Assembly (NCBI RefSeq): GCF_030376605.1
Contig: NZ_JARRAE010000002.1
Coordinates: 248,001 to 312,000 of the forward strand
Direction: 5' to 3'
Source: Pseudochrobactrum sp. sp1633
GTDB taxonomy: Bacteria > Pseudomonadota > Alphaproteobacteria > Rhizobiales > Rhizobiaceae
DNA length: 64,000 nucleotides
Shown one piece after another: positions 27,650 to 36,020 of this stretch (position 1 is the stretch's first letter; each line of letters begins with the position of its first letter). The position numbers and the translations under genes were made by a program. Under the pieces are notes generated by a model that made no database searches, had not been told where the DNA came from, and worked only from the letters and a program-made list of their open reading frames with translations.

Positions 27650-27673
27650 TTAATTTGCCGCAGCCTCGCTGAT

Positions 27674-27689
27674 TGTCATGCGCTTGTCA
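27674..27689 (+). promoter_or_regulatory. Pho box upstream of phnG
   Basis: Two TGTCA repeats at 27674-27678 and 27685-27689 have an 11-nt period, as in PhoB sites (consensus CTGTCAT-N4-CTGTCAT); flanks read ATTGTCATGCG and CTTGTCACTAA. It is oriented towards phnG and suggests induction of the C-P lyase genes by phosphate starvation. Confidence 0.68.
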
Positions 27690-27702
27690 CTAAGAGCGTT
27701 TA

Positions 27703-27741
27703 AGACAATAATTAATGTCTAGTTGTATAGATAAATAGACA
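27703..27741. promoter_or_regulatory. Candidate PhnF operators between phnF and phnG
   Basis: The near-palindrome AGACAATAATTAATGTCT (27703-27720) is followed by a second TAGACA at 27736-27741, so TGTCTA (27716-27721) also forms an inverted repeat with it. Repeated TGTCTA/TAGACA half sites resemble those of PhnF-type HutC regulators. They surround a plausible -10 (TATAGA, 27726-27731), where binding would block phnG transcription. PhnF as the binder is inferred. Confidence 0.6.
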
Positions 27742-27760
27742 ATTTAGAGCGGTGTGTCAA

Positions 27761-28237
27761 ATGAAGAATGAAACCGAAAAATCACAAGACGAGCGGCGCA
27801 AGGTTGCTGCTTTGCTGGCAAAGGCAGAATTGAAGGAGCTGGCTTTCTTCTGGAGTAATCAATCAGATCAGCCACAGGTCGATGTGCTGCGCGGCCCTGA
27901 AACCGGACTGGTGATGGTGCGCGGCCGTATCGGTGGCGGCGGAGCACCGTTCAATCTGGGCGAAACGACTGTAACCCGTGCGACTGTGCGTGTATCGTCC
28001 GGCACTTCCTCGGAAGGGCTGGTCGGTCACTCCTATGCGCTCGGTCGCGATCATGAAAAAGCACGTCTGGCAGCGATTGCCGATGCTTTGTGGCAAGCAC
28101 CGCAGAGCCGTGAGACCGTCGAGCGCGATCTGTTGCAGAAAATTGCGCAACGTCTTGATGCACGTAGCACCCAGCGTCGCCGTGAAGCGGCGGCAACGAA
28201 AGTGGACTTCTTCACCATGGTTCGGGGAGACGACTAA
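27761..28237 (+). CDS. phnG: Phosphonate C-P lyase core subunit PhnG
   Basis: Subunit of the C-P lyase core complex (PhnGHIJ), 158 residues. Recognisable blocks are LLAKAELKELAFFW, VLRGPETGLVMVRGRIGGGGAPFNLGE and RATVRVSSG, with GHSYALGRDHEKARLAAIADAL further on. I start it at ATG 27761 (AGAGCGG upstream) rather than the in-frame GTG at 27752. With PhnH and PhnI it helps transfer the phosphonate to the C1 of ATP-derived ribose. Its stop codon overlaps the phnH start (TAATG). Confidence 0.93.
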   Translation: MKNETEKSQDERRKVAALLAKAELKELAFFWSNQSDQPQVDVLRGPETGLVMVRGRIGGGGAPFNLGETTVTRATVRVSSGTSSEGLVGHSYALGRDHEKARLAAIADALWQAPQSRETVERDLLQKIAQRLDARSTQRRREAAATKVDFFTMVRGDD

Positions 28238-28848
28238 TGGCTTTTGATAATCAGGCTTTTGAAGGTGGTTTCACCGATGCCGTTTATGATGCGCAGACCT
28301 GTTTCCGCGCATTGATGGATGCGCTTGCCAATCCGGGCACGATCCAGCCACTGACAGCAGAAACGCAGCCGCCATTGCCGCTAACGCCGGAGCTTGGTGC
28401 TATTGCGCAGGCATTGTTTGACCATGATACCAAGGTTTGGCTCGACAGTCGTTTGGCTGCAAGCAGCGCCGTGCGTGAATGGCTCGCATTCCAGACCGGC
28501 TTTGAGCTGGTTTCCGAAGTTGGTGAGGCGAATTTTGCGCTGGTCAGCGATGTTACCCACATGCCGCCGCTGGATGTTTTTGCCAAAGGCACGTCGGAAT
28601 ATCCGGATCGCTCGGCCACTATCGTCATGGCAGTTGAAGGTTTCGAGGGCGCACAGACCTTGCAGCTGCAGGGGCCTGGCATTGAGCATGTCCGTGACTT
28701 TGCACCAAGTGCTTTGCCGGTACGTTTCAATGAACAATGGGCGGCCAATGCTGCCTTGTTCCCGCGTGGTGTGGATCTGGTTTTTGCAGCGCCTAAAACC
28801 GTTGCCGCACTGCCGCGCAGTACCAAACTTATCAAAAACGGAAATTGA
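28237..28848 (+). CDS. phnH: Phosphonate C-P lyase core subunit PhnH
   Basis: 203-residue subunit of the C-P lyase core. Typical PhnH blocks are FRALMDALANPGTIQPL near the N terminus, LTPELGAIAQALFDHDTKVWLD, and EYPDRSATIVMAVEGFEGAQTLQLQGPGIEH, with FPRGVDLVFAAPKTVAALPRST at the end. PhnH dimerises in a PLP-transferase-like fold without catalysis of its own. It is coupled to phnG by a one-base overlap and followed three nt later by phnI. Confidence 0.93.
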   Translation: MAFDNQAFEGGFTDAVYDAQTCFRALMDALANPGTIQPLTAETQPPLPLTPELGAIAQALFDHDTKVWLDSRLAASSAVREWLAFQTGFELVSEVGEANFALVSDVTHMPPLDVFAKGTSEYPDRSATIVMAVEGFEGAQTLQLQGPGIEHVRDFAPSALPVRFNEQWAANAALFPRGVDLVFAAPKTVAALPRSTKLIKNGN

Positions 28849-28851
28849 ACC

Positions 28852-29967
28852 ATGTATGTTGCAGTTAAAGGCGGTGAAGCCGCTATTCAAAATGCACATC
28901 AGTTGCTGGGTGATCGCCGTCGTGGTGACCGTACAGTGCCGGCATTGCAGCTTGAGCAGATCGTGGAGCAGCTGGGTCTGGCTGTTGACCGTGCTATGGC
29001 CGAGGGTGCGCTTTATGACCGTGAGCTGGCAGCGCTGGCAATTCGTCAGTCGCGCGGTGATCTGATCGAAGCGATTTTTCTGGTGCGCGCCTATCGCACA
29101 ACCCTGCCACGTTTCGGCTATTCCGAGCCTCTTGATACAGCGCAGATGCTGACCGAGCGTCGTATCTCCGCAACCTTTAAAGACTTGCCGGGTGGCCAGC
29201 TTTTGGGGCCGACTTTCGACTATACCCATCGCCTGCTTGATCCTGAAATGGCCGGAGATCATCCGGTGGCGCAAGGTATACAGCGCGATGATGAGACGAC
29301 TGGTGAGCACATGCCGCGTGTGACCGATATTCTCGGTGCCAATGGCATGATCGAGCCGGATGGCGAAATGCCGGAGGGCCATGTGCCGGGCGATCTGACC
29401 CGTGAGCCGTGGACATTCCCGATGGAACGCGATCTGCGTTTGCAGGCTTTGGCGCGTGGCGACGAAGGTTTTCTGCTGGCGCTTGGCTATTCCACACAGC
29501 GCGGTTATGGCCGTACACATCCTTTTGTTGGTGAAATTCGTATCGGTGAAGTTGAAGTTGAGCTGGATGTGCCGGAACTCGGCGGGGTGGTATCGCTGGG
29601 CGCAGTGCAGGTGACTGAGTGCCAGATGGTCAACCAGTTTGCCGGTTCTGCTACCCGCCCGCCGCAATTCACCCGTGGTTATGGTCTGGTTTTCGGCCAA
29701 AGCGAGCGCAAGGCGATGTCGATGTCGCTCTGTGATCGTGCATTGCGCAGCGAAGAATTTGAAGAAGACATTACCGCTCCGGCACAGGATGAGGAATTTG
29801 TGATTTCCCATTCCGACAATGTGCAGGCGACCGGTTTCGTCGAACATCTCAAACTGCCGCATTATGTAGATTTTCAGGCCGAGCTTGATCTGATCCGCCG
29901 CATGCGTGCCGAATATGCCAGCCACAACACTGTCCAGAAAGATGAACAGAAGGAAGCCGCAGAATGA
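28852..29967 (+). CDS. phnI: Phosphonate C-P lyase core subunit PhnI (nucleosidase-like)
   Basis: 371-residue subunit that, with PhnG and PhnH and stimulated by PhnL, displaces adenine from ATP and attaches the phosphonate to ribose triphosphate. Seen: MYVAVKGGEAAIQNAHQLL at the start, ERRISATFKDLPGGQLLGPTFDYTHRLLD in the middle, and ERDLRLQALARGDEGFLLALGYSTQRGYGRTHPF near 185-220. The C terminus overlaps the phnJ start by four bases. Length matches the family. Confidence 0.95.
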   Translation: MYVAVKGGEAAIQNAHQLLGDRRRGDRTVPALQLEQIVEQLGLAVDRAMAEGALYDRELAALAIRQSRGDLIEAIFLVRAYRTTLPRFGYSEPLDTAQMLTERRISATFKDLPGGQLLGPTFDYTHRLLDPEMAGDHPVAQGIQRDDETTGEHMPRVTDILGANGMIEPDGEMPEGHVPGDLTREPWTFPMERDLRLQALARGDEGFLLALGYSTQRGYGRTHPFVGEIRIGEVEVELDVPELGGVVSLGAVQVTECQMVNQFAGSATRPPQFTRGYGLVFGQSERKAMSMSLCDRALRSEEFEEDITAPAQDEEFVISHSDNVQATGFVEHLKLPHYVDFQAELDLIRRMRAEYASHNTVQKDEQKEAAE

Positions 29968-30872
29968 GTGTTCTGATGCAGTATAATTTTGCTTATCTTG
30001 ATGAGCAGACCAAGCGGATGATCCGCCGCGCATTGCTTAAAGCGATTGCAGTGCCGGGTTATCAGGTACCTTTTGCAAGCCGCGAAATGCCGATGCCTTA
30101 TGGCTGGGGAACCGGCGGTGTGCAGGTAACCGCTGCGGTGCTGGGCGCTGATGATACGCTGAAAGTGATCGATCAGGGTGCGGATGATACCACCAATGCC
30201 GTGTCGATCCGTGCATTCTTTGAAAAGACGGCGCAGGTTAAAGTGACGACCCGCACTGAAGATGCAACCATCATCCAGACTCGTCACCGTATTCCGGAAG
30301 CACCGCTCAAAGAAGGCCAAATCCTTGTCTATCAGGTGCCAATCCCTGAGCCGCTGCGCTTTCTGGAGCCGCGCGAGACCGAAACCCGCAAAATGCATGC
30401 GCTGGAAGAATATGGCCTGATGCATGTCAAACTCTACGAGGATATTGCCCGCCACGGCCATATCGCCACGACCTATGCCTATCCTGTGAAAGTCGAAGAC
30501 CGTTATGTGATGGACCCTTCACCGACGCCGAAATTCGACAATCCTAAAATGCATATGTCACCGGCTTTGCAGCTGTTTGGTGCAGGGCGCGAGAAGCGTA
30601 TTTACGCTCTGCCGCCTTACACCAAAGTGGTGAGCCTCGATTTTGAAGATCATCCGTTTGAGGTGCAGAAATTCGCCCAGCCTTGCGCTATGTGCGGTGC
30701 CAAGGGCGTCTATCTCGACGAAGTGGTGCTGGATGACAAGGGCGGCAGCATGTTTGTCTGCTCCGATACCGATTATTGCGAAACACGACAGGCCGATGGT
30801 CATGTCGGACACTTGTCTGCAAATAATAAAGATATCGAACAAGTGTCCTCAAGTCTGGAGGCAGCCCAATGA
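29964..30872 (+). CDS. phnJ: Alpha-D-ribose 1-methylphosphonate 5-phosphate C-P lyase PhnJ
   Basis: Radical-SAM-type C-P lyase of 302 residues that breaks the carbon-phosphorus bond, giving ribose 1,2-cyclic phosphate 5-phosphate and the alkane (methane from methylphosphonate). The four-cysteine set C241, C244, C266 and C272 (CAMC ... C ... C) has exactly the spacing of the E. coli enzyme, including the [4Fe-4S] ligands and the catalytic Cys272. It overlaps phnI and phnK by four bases each, so the core subunits are made together. Confidence 0.96.
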   Translation: MSVLMQYNFAYLDEQTKRMIRRALLKAIAVPGYQVPFASREMPMPYGWGTGGVQVTAAVLGADDTLKVIDQGADDTTNAVSIRAFFEKTAQVKVTTRTEDATIIQTRHRIPEAPLKEGQILVYQVPIPEPLRFLEPRETETRKMHALEEYGLMHVKLYEDIARHGHIATTYAYPVKVEDRYVMDPSPTPKFDNPKMHMSPALQLFGAGREKRIYALPPYTKVVSLDFEDHPFEVQKFAQPCAMCGAKGVYLDEVVLDDKGGSMFVCSDTDYCETRQADGHVGHLSANNKDIEQVSSSLEAAQ

Positions 30873-31657
30873 GCGCTATAAATCATGATACGCCTTTGCT
30901 GCGTGTAAACGGACTGTCGAAATTCTATGGCAATCGTCTTGGTTGCAGCAATGTGTCCTTTGAGCTTTATCCGGGTGAAGTGCTGGCGATTGTCGGCGAG
31001 AGCGGCTCCGGTAAAACCACCTTGCTCAACTGTCTCGCCACGCGTTTGCAGCCTTCTGTCGGCGCCGTGGAATACCGGATGCGTGACGGCCAGTTCCGTG
31101 ATCTCTATCGCATGAGTGAGGCCGAGCGTCGCTTCCTGATGCGTACCGACTGGGGCTTTGTGCACCAGAACCCTTCTGACGGTTTGCGTATGACTGTTTC
31201 TGCCGGTGCCAATGTCGGCGAGCGTCTGATGGCTGTCGGTGACCGCCATTACGGCAAAATCCGTGAGACAGCGACCGACTGGCTTGGCCGTGTGGAAATT
31301 TCCGCCGACCGTATTGATGATCAGCCGCGTGCATTCTCCGGCGGTATGCGCCAGCGTTTGCAGATTGCCCGCAATCTGGTGACTGCACCACGCCTGATTT
31401 TCATGGATGAGCCGACCGGTGGTCTGGACGTATCTGTGCAGGCACGTTTGCTCGATCTGTTGCGCGGTCTGGTGGCTGATCTCGGTCTGGCAGCGATTGT
31501 CGTAACCCACGATCTGGCTGTGGCTCGTCTGTTGTCGCATCGCATGATGGTGATGAAAGACGGCCATATCATTGAGGCCGGTCTGACTGACCGCGTGCTG
31601 GATGATCCGCAGGCACCTTATACGCAGCTGCTCGTTTCCTCGATTTTGCAGGTTTAA
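30869..31657 (+). CDS. phnK: C-P lyase complex ATPase PhnK
   Basis: ABC-type ATPase of 262 residues that docks on the C-P lyase core rather than on a membrane permease. Walker A is GESGSGKTT, the signature FSGGMRQRLQIARNL, Walker B LIFMDEPTGGLDVSVQ and the switch His VVTHDLAVARL. It resembles oligopeptide ATPases, as PhnK does generally. It overlaps phnJ by four bases and ends two nt before phnL. Confidence 0.94.
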   Translation: MSAINHDTPLLRVNGLSKFYGNRLGCSNVSFELYPGEVLAIVGESGSGKTTLLNCLATRLQPSVGAVEYRMRDGQFRDLYRMSEAERRFLMRTDWGFVHQNPSDGLRMTVSAGANVGERLMAVGDRHYGKIRETATDWLGRVEISADRIDDQPRAFSGGMRQRLQIARNLVTAPRLIFMDEPTGGLDVSVQARLLDLLRGLVADLGLAAIVVTHDLAVARLLSHRMMVMKDGHIIEAGLTDRVLDDPQAPYTQLLVSSILQV

Positions 31658-31659
31658 TC

Positions 31660-32379
31660 ATGACTATGCCCCTTATTGTTTCGGAAGTGGCAAAGAGCTT
31701 CACCATGCATTTGCAGGGCGGTATCGCGCTGCCGGTGGTGACGAATGTATTCTTTGCGCTGAAAGCCGGTGAATGTGCTGTGCTCGGTGGCCCGTCCGGT
31801 GCCGGTAAAAGCTCGATCCTGAAAATGGTCTATGGCAATTATGCCGTGGACGAAGGCCAGATCATTCTTCGCCATCACGGCAAACAGATTGATATTGCCT
31901 CGGCTGATCCGCGCACGGTTATGGCTGTACGCCGCGATACGATTGGTTATGTCAGCCAGTTTTTGCGTACTGTGCCGCGTGTCAGTGCATTAAATGTGGT
32001 GGCCGATCCGTTATTTGCCCGTGGTGTTGATCGCGAGCAGGCGCAGGACAAAGCCCGTGAATTGCTGGCAATGCTTAACCTGCCGCAGCGCCTGTGGGAT
32101 CTGCCGCCTGCCACTTTCTCTGGCGGTGAACAGCAGCGTGTGAATATTGCCCGTGGCTTTATCACTGATCATCCGGTGTTGTTGCTCGATGAGCCGACTG
32201 CTTCGCTCGATGCCAAAAACCGTGAAGTTGTTATGGAATTGATCCGTCGCAAAAAAACAGAGGGCGTGGCGATGCTTGGCATTTTCCATGACGAAGATGT
32301 GCGCGAAGCCGTGGCTGACCGTATTATCGACGTGACGGAATTTGCTCCGGGTTATGTACGTCAGGGAGCGGACGCATGA
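31660..32379 (+). CDS. phnL: C-P lyase complex ATPase PhnL
   Basis: Second ABC-type ATPase of the complex, 239 residues. Walker A is GPSGAGKSS, the signature [15 protein letters not shown], Walker [16 protein letters not shown] and the switch His IFHDEDVR, where H is followed by D-E as is usual in PhnL. It joins PhnK on the core complex and boosts the nucleosidase step. Its stop overlaps the next gene by four bases. Confidence 0.94.
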   Translation: MTMPLIVSEVAKSFTMHLQGGIALPVVTNVFFALKAGECAVLGGPSGAGKSSILKMVYGNYAVDEGQIILRHHGKQIDIASADPRTVMAVRRDTIGYVSQFLRTVPRVSALNVVADPLFARGVDREQAQDKARELLAMLNLPQRLWDLPPATFSGGEQQRVNIARGFITDHPVLLLDEPTASLDAKNREVVMELIRRKKTEGVAMLGIFHDEDVREAVADRIIDVTEFAPGYVRQGADA

Positions 32380-32990
32380 CCAGATTGTCAGAGCAGCCGT
32401 TCATCCATGTAGACACGGAAATTTCCGACAGCACATTCGGCCGCTATACGGAAATTGGTACCCGCTGCCGTATCTCTGAAACGGAAATAGGCGACTATTC
32501 CTATATTGAGCGCGACGGCATGGTCTGGTGTGCCAAGATCGGTAAATTTGCGAATATCGCAGCATCAGTGCGTATCAATGCCACCAATCATCCGATGTGG
32601 CGCGCAACGCTCCATCACTTCACCTATCGCGCCAATGATTACTGGCCGGATGCCGAGCAGGAGGCAGATTTCTTTGAATGGCGCCGCGCTCATGAAGTGA
32701 CCATTGGGCATGATACATGGTTGGGACATGGCGTGACTGTTTTGCCCGGTGTTAAAATCGGTAATGGTGCGGTCATCGGTTCCGGTGCGGTCGTTTCCAA
32801 AGACGTGGCTCCTTATACGATTGTCGGCGGCGTGCCTGCCAAACTCATTCGTCAGCGTTTTTCAGACAGTATTGTTGAGCGTCTGGAGGCACTCGCATGG
32901 TGGGACTGGGATCATCAGCGCCTGCGTGATGCACTGGATGACTTCCGCAAACTTGAAATTGAAGCTTTCCTTGAAAAGTACGGCGGCTGA
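32376..32990 (+). CDS. Phosphonate-associated hexapeptide-repeat acyltransferase
   Basis: 204-residue left-handed beta-helix protein of the xenobiotic/chloramphenicol acetyltransferase class. The N-terminal part shows hexapeptide turns ([29 protein letters not shown]), and the C-terminal part has [37 protein letters not shown] with the His-containing acyl-CoA site around GHDTWLGHG. This subgroup is found repeatedly in phn operons and probably acetylates an aminoalkylphosphonate or an intermediate, taking the place of PhnO. That function is inferred from context. A terminator follows. Confidence 0.85.
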   Translation: MTRLSEQPFIHVDTEISDSTFGRYTEIGTRCRISETEIGDYSYIERDGMVWCAKIGKFANIAASVRINATNHPMWRATLHHFTYRANDYWPDAEQEADFFEWRRAHEVTIGHDTWLGHGVTVLPGVKIGNGAVIGSGAVVSKDVAPYTIVGGVPAKLIRQRFSDSIVERLEALAWWDWDHQRLRDALDDFRKLEIEAFLEKYGG

Positions 32991-33020
32991 TAGCCAAGCC
33001 GCTGAATTCAATAGTAGAAC

Positions 33021-33050
33021 AGAGCCGCCGGAATTTCCGGCGGCTTTTTT
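33021..33050 (+). terminator. Rho-independent terminator ending phnG-L-acyltransferase operon
   Basis: AGCCGCCGGAA (33023-33033) pairs with its complement immediately downstream, followed by a run of six T. It starts about 30 nt after the acyltransferase stop and separates the lyase genes from phnC. Confidence 0.9.
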
Positions 33051-33092
33051 GTCAAAAATCTGATTCAGAATTTTCATATAGATGTAATATAA

Positions 33093-33126
33093 CTTACATT
33101 TTCGTTTCATATGACGCCCCTAATTT
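33093..33126 (+). promoter_or_regulatory. Candidate Pho box and promoter upstream of phnC
   Basis: CTTACAT (33093-33099) and GTTTCAT (33104-33110) are related half sites 11 nt apart, matching the Pho box layout with mismatches. A -10-like TAATTT (33121-33126) lies about ten nt after the box, as in PhoB-activated promoters that lack a good -35, and 27 nt before the phnC start. Confidence 0.5.
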
Positions 33127-33152
33127 CGCATGGAAATTGATAGAGGGCGCTG

Positions 33153-34007
33153 ATGCTGAAGCTTGAAAATGTAACCCGTCGTTTTGGCGGCAATACTGCG
33201 GTTGCAGATGTTAATCTGGAAATTCCGCAGGGCCAGATGGTGGGGATCATTGGCGCATCCGGTGCCGGTAAATCCACTTTGTTGCGTATGATTAATCGTC
33301 TGATTGATACATCGGACGGTTCTATCGTTTTCAAAGATCAGGACGTGTCACGTTTGCGTGGTTCCGAGCTGCGCCGCTGGCGCAGTGATTGCGCAATGAT
33401 CTTCCAGCAGTTCAATCTGGTGCCGCGCCTCGATGTGCTGACCAATGTGCTGCTCGGCCGTCTTAATCAGCGTTCAACGGTCAAAAGCCTGATGGGTATT
33501 TTCTCCCGTGAAGAGCGCGCACAGGCTATCGCCAATATCGAGCGTCTGGACATTGTTAAAACCGCTTTGCAGCCAGCGGGCACACTTTCCGGTGGTCAGC
33601 AGCAGCGCGTGGCGATTGCCCGTGCGCTGATGCAGAACCCGAAAGTTATCCTCGCAGATGAACCGATTGCCTCGCTGGATCCGCGCAATGCGCAGGTGGT
33701 GATGAGCGCTCTGCGCGACATCAATAAGCGCGAAGGCCTGACGGTTATCACCAATCTTCACACGCTGGATACAGCGCGCACCTATTGCGACCGGATCATC
33801 GGTATGCAGGGCGGACGCGTTGTGTTCGATGGAACACCGGCTGAACTCACACAACTGGCAGCGCGCCGCATTTATGGTGCCGAAGCCGATGATGAAAGTT
33901 TCTCGGAAGCTGTGACTTCAACAGCTCTGGAGCAGCCTGCACCGGAAGCTCCGGTCAGCCCGCAAGTTGCACGACAGGTCGCAAAGCTCGTTGCAGACGC
34001 ACAATAA
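33153..34007 (+). CDS. phnC: Phosphonate ABC transporter ATPase PhnC
   Basis: ATP-binding subunit of the phosphonate importer, 284 residues. Walker [11 protein letters not shown]-loop [21 protein letters not shown], signature [15 protein letters not shown], Walker [14 protein letters not shown] and switch His TNLHTLDTA, where LH replaces the usual SHD as in other PhnC proteins. A low-complexity tail rich in Pro, Ala and Val follows residue ~255. It is the first gene of phnCDE1E2, behind a probable Pho box. Confidence 0.94.
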   Translation: MLKLENVTRRFGGNTAVADVNLEIPQGQMVGIIGASGAGKSTLLRMINRLIDTSDGSIVFKDQDVSRLRGSELRRWRSDCAMIFQQFNLVPRLDVLTNVLLGRLNQRSTVKSLMGIFSREERAQAIANIERLDIVKTALQPAGTLSGGQQQRVAIARALMQNPKVILADEPIASLDPRNAQVVMSALRDINKREGLTVITNLHTLDTARTYCDRIIGMQGGRVVFDGTPAELTQLAARRIYGAEADDESFSEAVTSTALEQPAPEAPVSPQVARQVAKLVADAQ

Positions 34008-34053
34008 ACTAATCCCAACCAGAAACGATAATCGTTTAACAGGAGAATGGTTC

Positions 34054-34971
34054 ATGACCTTCAAGAAGCTTTTGCTCGGCGCCGTTGCGCTGTCCGCAGT
34101 GGCAACCGCAACTGCAGCGCAGGCAGATAAGCCTGAAGTGTTCCGCGTTGGTATTATCGGCGGTGAAAACGAAGCTGACCGTCTGCGCAATTACCAGTGC
34201 ATTATCGACCAGCTGCCAAAGGCAATCGGTGTTAAGGAAGTTAAACTGTTTCCTGCTGCTGATTATGACGGCGTTATTCAGGGTCTGCTCGGCGGCACAC
34301 TGGATTATGCAGAGCTTGGCGCTTCCGGCTATGCCAAAATTTATCTGACCAAAGAAGATGCTGTTGAGCCGATCCTGACCACTGAACAGACCGATGGTTC
34401 GACCGGTTATTATTCGATCATGGTTGCCCGCAAAGACAGCGGCATCAAGACTGTTGCTGATATGAAAGGCAAGAAGCTTGGTTTTGCTGATCCGGATTCC
34501 ACTTCCGGCTATCTCATTCCGGTAACCTCGCTGCCAAAAGACCTGAGCGGCACGACTGTTAAAGATTATTTCAGTGAAACCGGTTTTGGCGGCGGTCATG
34601 AAAATCTGGTTCTGGCAGTTAAAGACGGCAAGTTTGATGCCGGTACAACTTTTGGTTCCGGTGTTGGCAGCTTTGATGAAGGTTATACATCCGGTAACCT
34701 GCGCAAGATGGTCGATAAAGGCCTGATCGACATGAAAGACTTTACAGAAGTCTGGAAATCCCCGCTGATCCCGAACGGCCCGATTGTTATCCGTACCGCT
34801 ATTGATGCTGATCTGAAAGCCAAGTTCAAAGCCTATATGCTGGATTTGCCGAAAAACGATCCTGAGTGCTTTGCTTCCACAATGGGCGGCGATTTCAAGT
34901 CCTATATCGAAGTGAACAAAGATTTCTACCAGCCGGTTATCGACGCACGTAAGTCGCAGATCGGTCAGTAA
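34054..34971 (+). CDS. phnD: Phosphonate ABC transporter binding protein PhnD
   Basis: Periplasmic receptor of 305 residues. An export signal (about 1-23, MTFKKLLLGAVALSAVATAT) is followed by the PhnD fold: FRVGIIGGENEADRLRNYQC, LLGGTLDYAELGASGYAKIY and GKKLGFADPDSTSGYLIP near 139-156. I use ATG 34054, preceded by AGGAGAATGG; a longer in-frame reading from 33967 would overlap phnC. A stem-loop right after the gene (34980-35017) probably sets higher expression of PhnD than of the permeases. Confidence 0.94.
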   Translation: MTFKKLLLGAVALSAVATATAAQADKPEVFRVGIIGGENEADRLRNYQCIIDQLPKAIGVKEVKLFPAADYDGVIQGLLGGTLDYAELGASGYAKIYLTKEDAVEPILTTEQTDGSTGYYSIMVARKDSGIKTVADMKGKKLGFADPDSTSGYLIPVTSLPKDLSGTTVKDYFSETGFGGGHENLVLAVKDGKFDAGTTFGSGVGSFDEGYTSGNLRKMVDKGLIDMKDFTEVWKSPLIPNGPIVIRTAIDADLKAKFKAYMLDLPKNDPECFASTMGGDFKSYIEVNKDFYQPVIDARKSQIGQ

Positions 34972-34979
34972 GATTAAGT

Positions 34980-35017
34980 TGCGGCCAGTGTCAAAGAATG
35001 ATGCTGGCCGCATTTTT
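34980..35017 (+). terminator. Intra-operon terminator or attenuator after phnD
   Basis: TGCGGCCAG pairs with CTGGCCGCA around a 15-nt loop, followed by TTTTTG. It lies between phnD and phnE1. Partial terminators at this place are common in binding-protein-dependent importers and keep the binding protein in excess. Confidence 0.72.
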
Positions 35018-35039
35018 GTATCCTTTTTAGGCGGGCCCG

Positions 35040-36017
35040 ATGACCCATTCTGATTTTACACCGTCTGTTACCAGAACCCTGTCCGGTGAAGCGGCCTTGG
35101 TTGAAAAACATTGGCAGGAGCTTTCCTCCCGACGCCGTACCTATACGCTGCTGATTATCGGCGGTTTGTTGCTGGCACTTTCCGCATCCTTGTGGTTTGC
35201 CAATGAAACCAATGCCGGTAAATTCTGGGAGCGGTTGCCGCATTTCTTCGATTTTGTCGGTGATATGGTGCCGCGTGACGGCTGGGAAGTCTGGCGGGCG
35301 CTGTTTGATCTGCCATCGCCTTATTTCGACGGTAGCCAGAAATATGATTATGAGGCAGGCCGTGTCTATCTGTTCGGCAGTGGGTTTTATATTCCTGAAT
35401 ATTTTTACAAGATGCTGGAGACGCTCAATATTGCCATGATGGCAACTTTGATCGGCTTTTTCTTTGGTTTTATCCTGTGCTTCCTCGCGGCTAAAAACCT
35501 GACAACCAGCCGTGCGCTGCGTTTCTTCGTACGCCGCTATATGGAAATTCTGCGGGCTTTTCCTGAAATCGTGATTGCCGGTTTCTTTGCTGCCATTCTG
35601 TCGCTGGGACCAATTCCTGCGATTTTTGCGGTTGGTATTCATACCATCGGCGCGCTAGGAAAGTTGTTTTTCGAAGTCGTCGAAAATGCCGATATGAAGG
35701 CGGAAGAGGGCCTGCGTGCTGTTGGTGCCAACTGGTTTGAGCGTGTCGGCTTCGGTATCGTGCCGCAGGTTATGCCGAATTTCATGTCCTATGCCTTCCT
35801 GCGCTTTGAGATCAATGTCCGCGCTTCCACCATTATCGGTGCGGTTGGCGGCGGCGGTATCGGTGAGGCACTGCGTCTGTCGATCGGTCACGGCCATCAG
35901 GCTAAAACACTGGCGATTGTGTTTTTGCTGCTCGTAACAATCATTGCGGTGGATCAGATCTCCGCCTGGCTGCGTGGCCGTCTTGTCGGCGCACAGGCCT
36001 TTCAGTTCGGAGCATAA
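35040..36017 (+). CDS. phnE: Phosphonate ABC transporter permease PhnE (first copy)
   Basis: Permease of 325 residues. One N-terminal helix (about 37-57) precedes a periplasmic stretch to about 125. Then follows the transport domain with ETLNIAMMATLIGFFFGFILCFLAAKNL and the EAA loop GLRAVGANWFERVGFGIVPQVMPNF (about 225-250). ASTIIGAVGGGGIGEAL is the conserved PhnE block. It forms the channel together with the second, larger PhnE encoded three nt downstream. Two permease genes instead of one are usual in rhizobia. Confidence 0.93.
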   Translation: MTHSDFTPSVTRTLSGEAALVEKHWQELSSRRRTYTLLIIGGLLLALSASLWFANETNAGKFWERLPHFFDFVGDMVPRDGWEVWRALFDLPSPYFDGSQKYDYEAGRVYLFGSGFYIPEYFYKMLETLNIAMMATLIGFFFGFILCFLAAKNLTTSRALRFFVRRYMEILRAFPEIVIAGFFAAILSLGPIPAIFAVGIHTIGALGKLFFEVVENADMKAEEGLRAVGANWFERVGFGIVPQVMPNFMSYAFLRFEINVRASTIIGAVGGGGIGEALRLSIGHGHQAKTLAIVFLLLVTIIAVDQISAWLRGRLVGAQAFQFGA

Positions 36018-36020
36018 ACG

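Noticed and set aside
28381-30033. Long minus-strand open frame (550 codons) opposite phnH-phnJ
   Set aside because: It is antisense to three unmistakable phn genes, its translation has no domain-like pattern and is rich in His, Gln and Arg, as expected for the complement of codon-biased genes.
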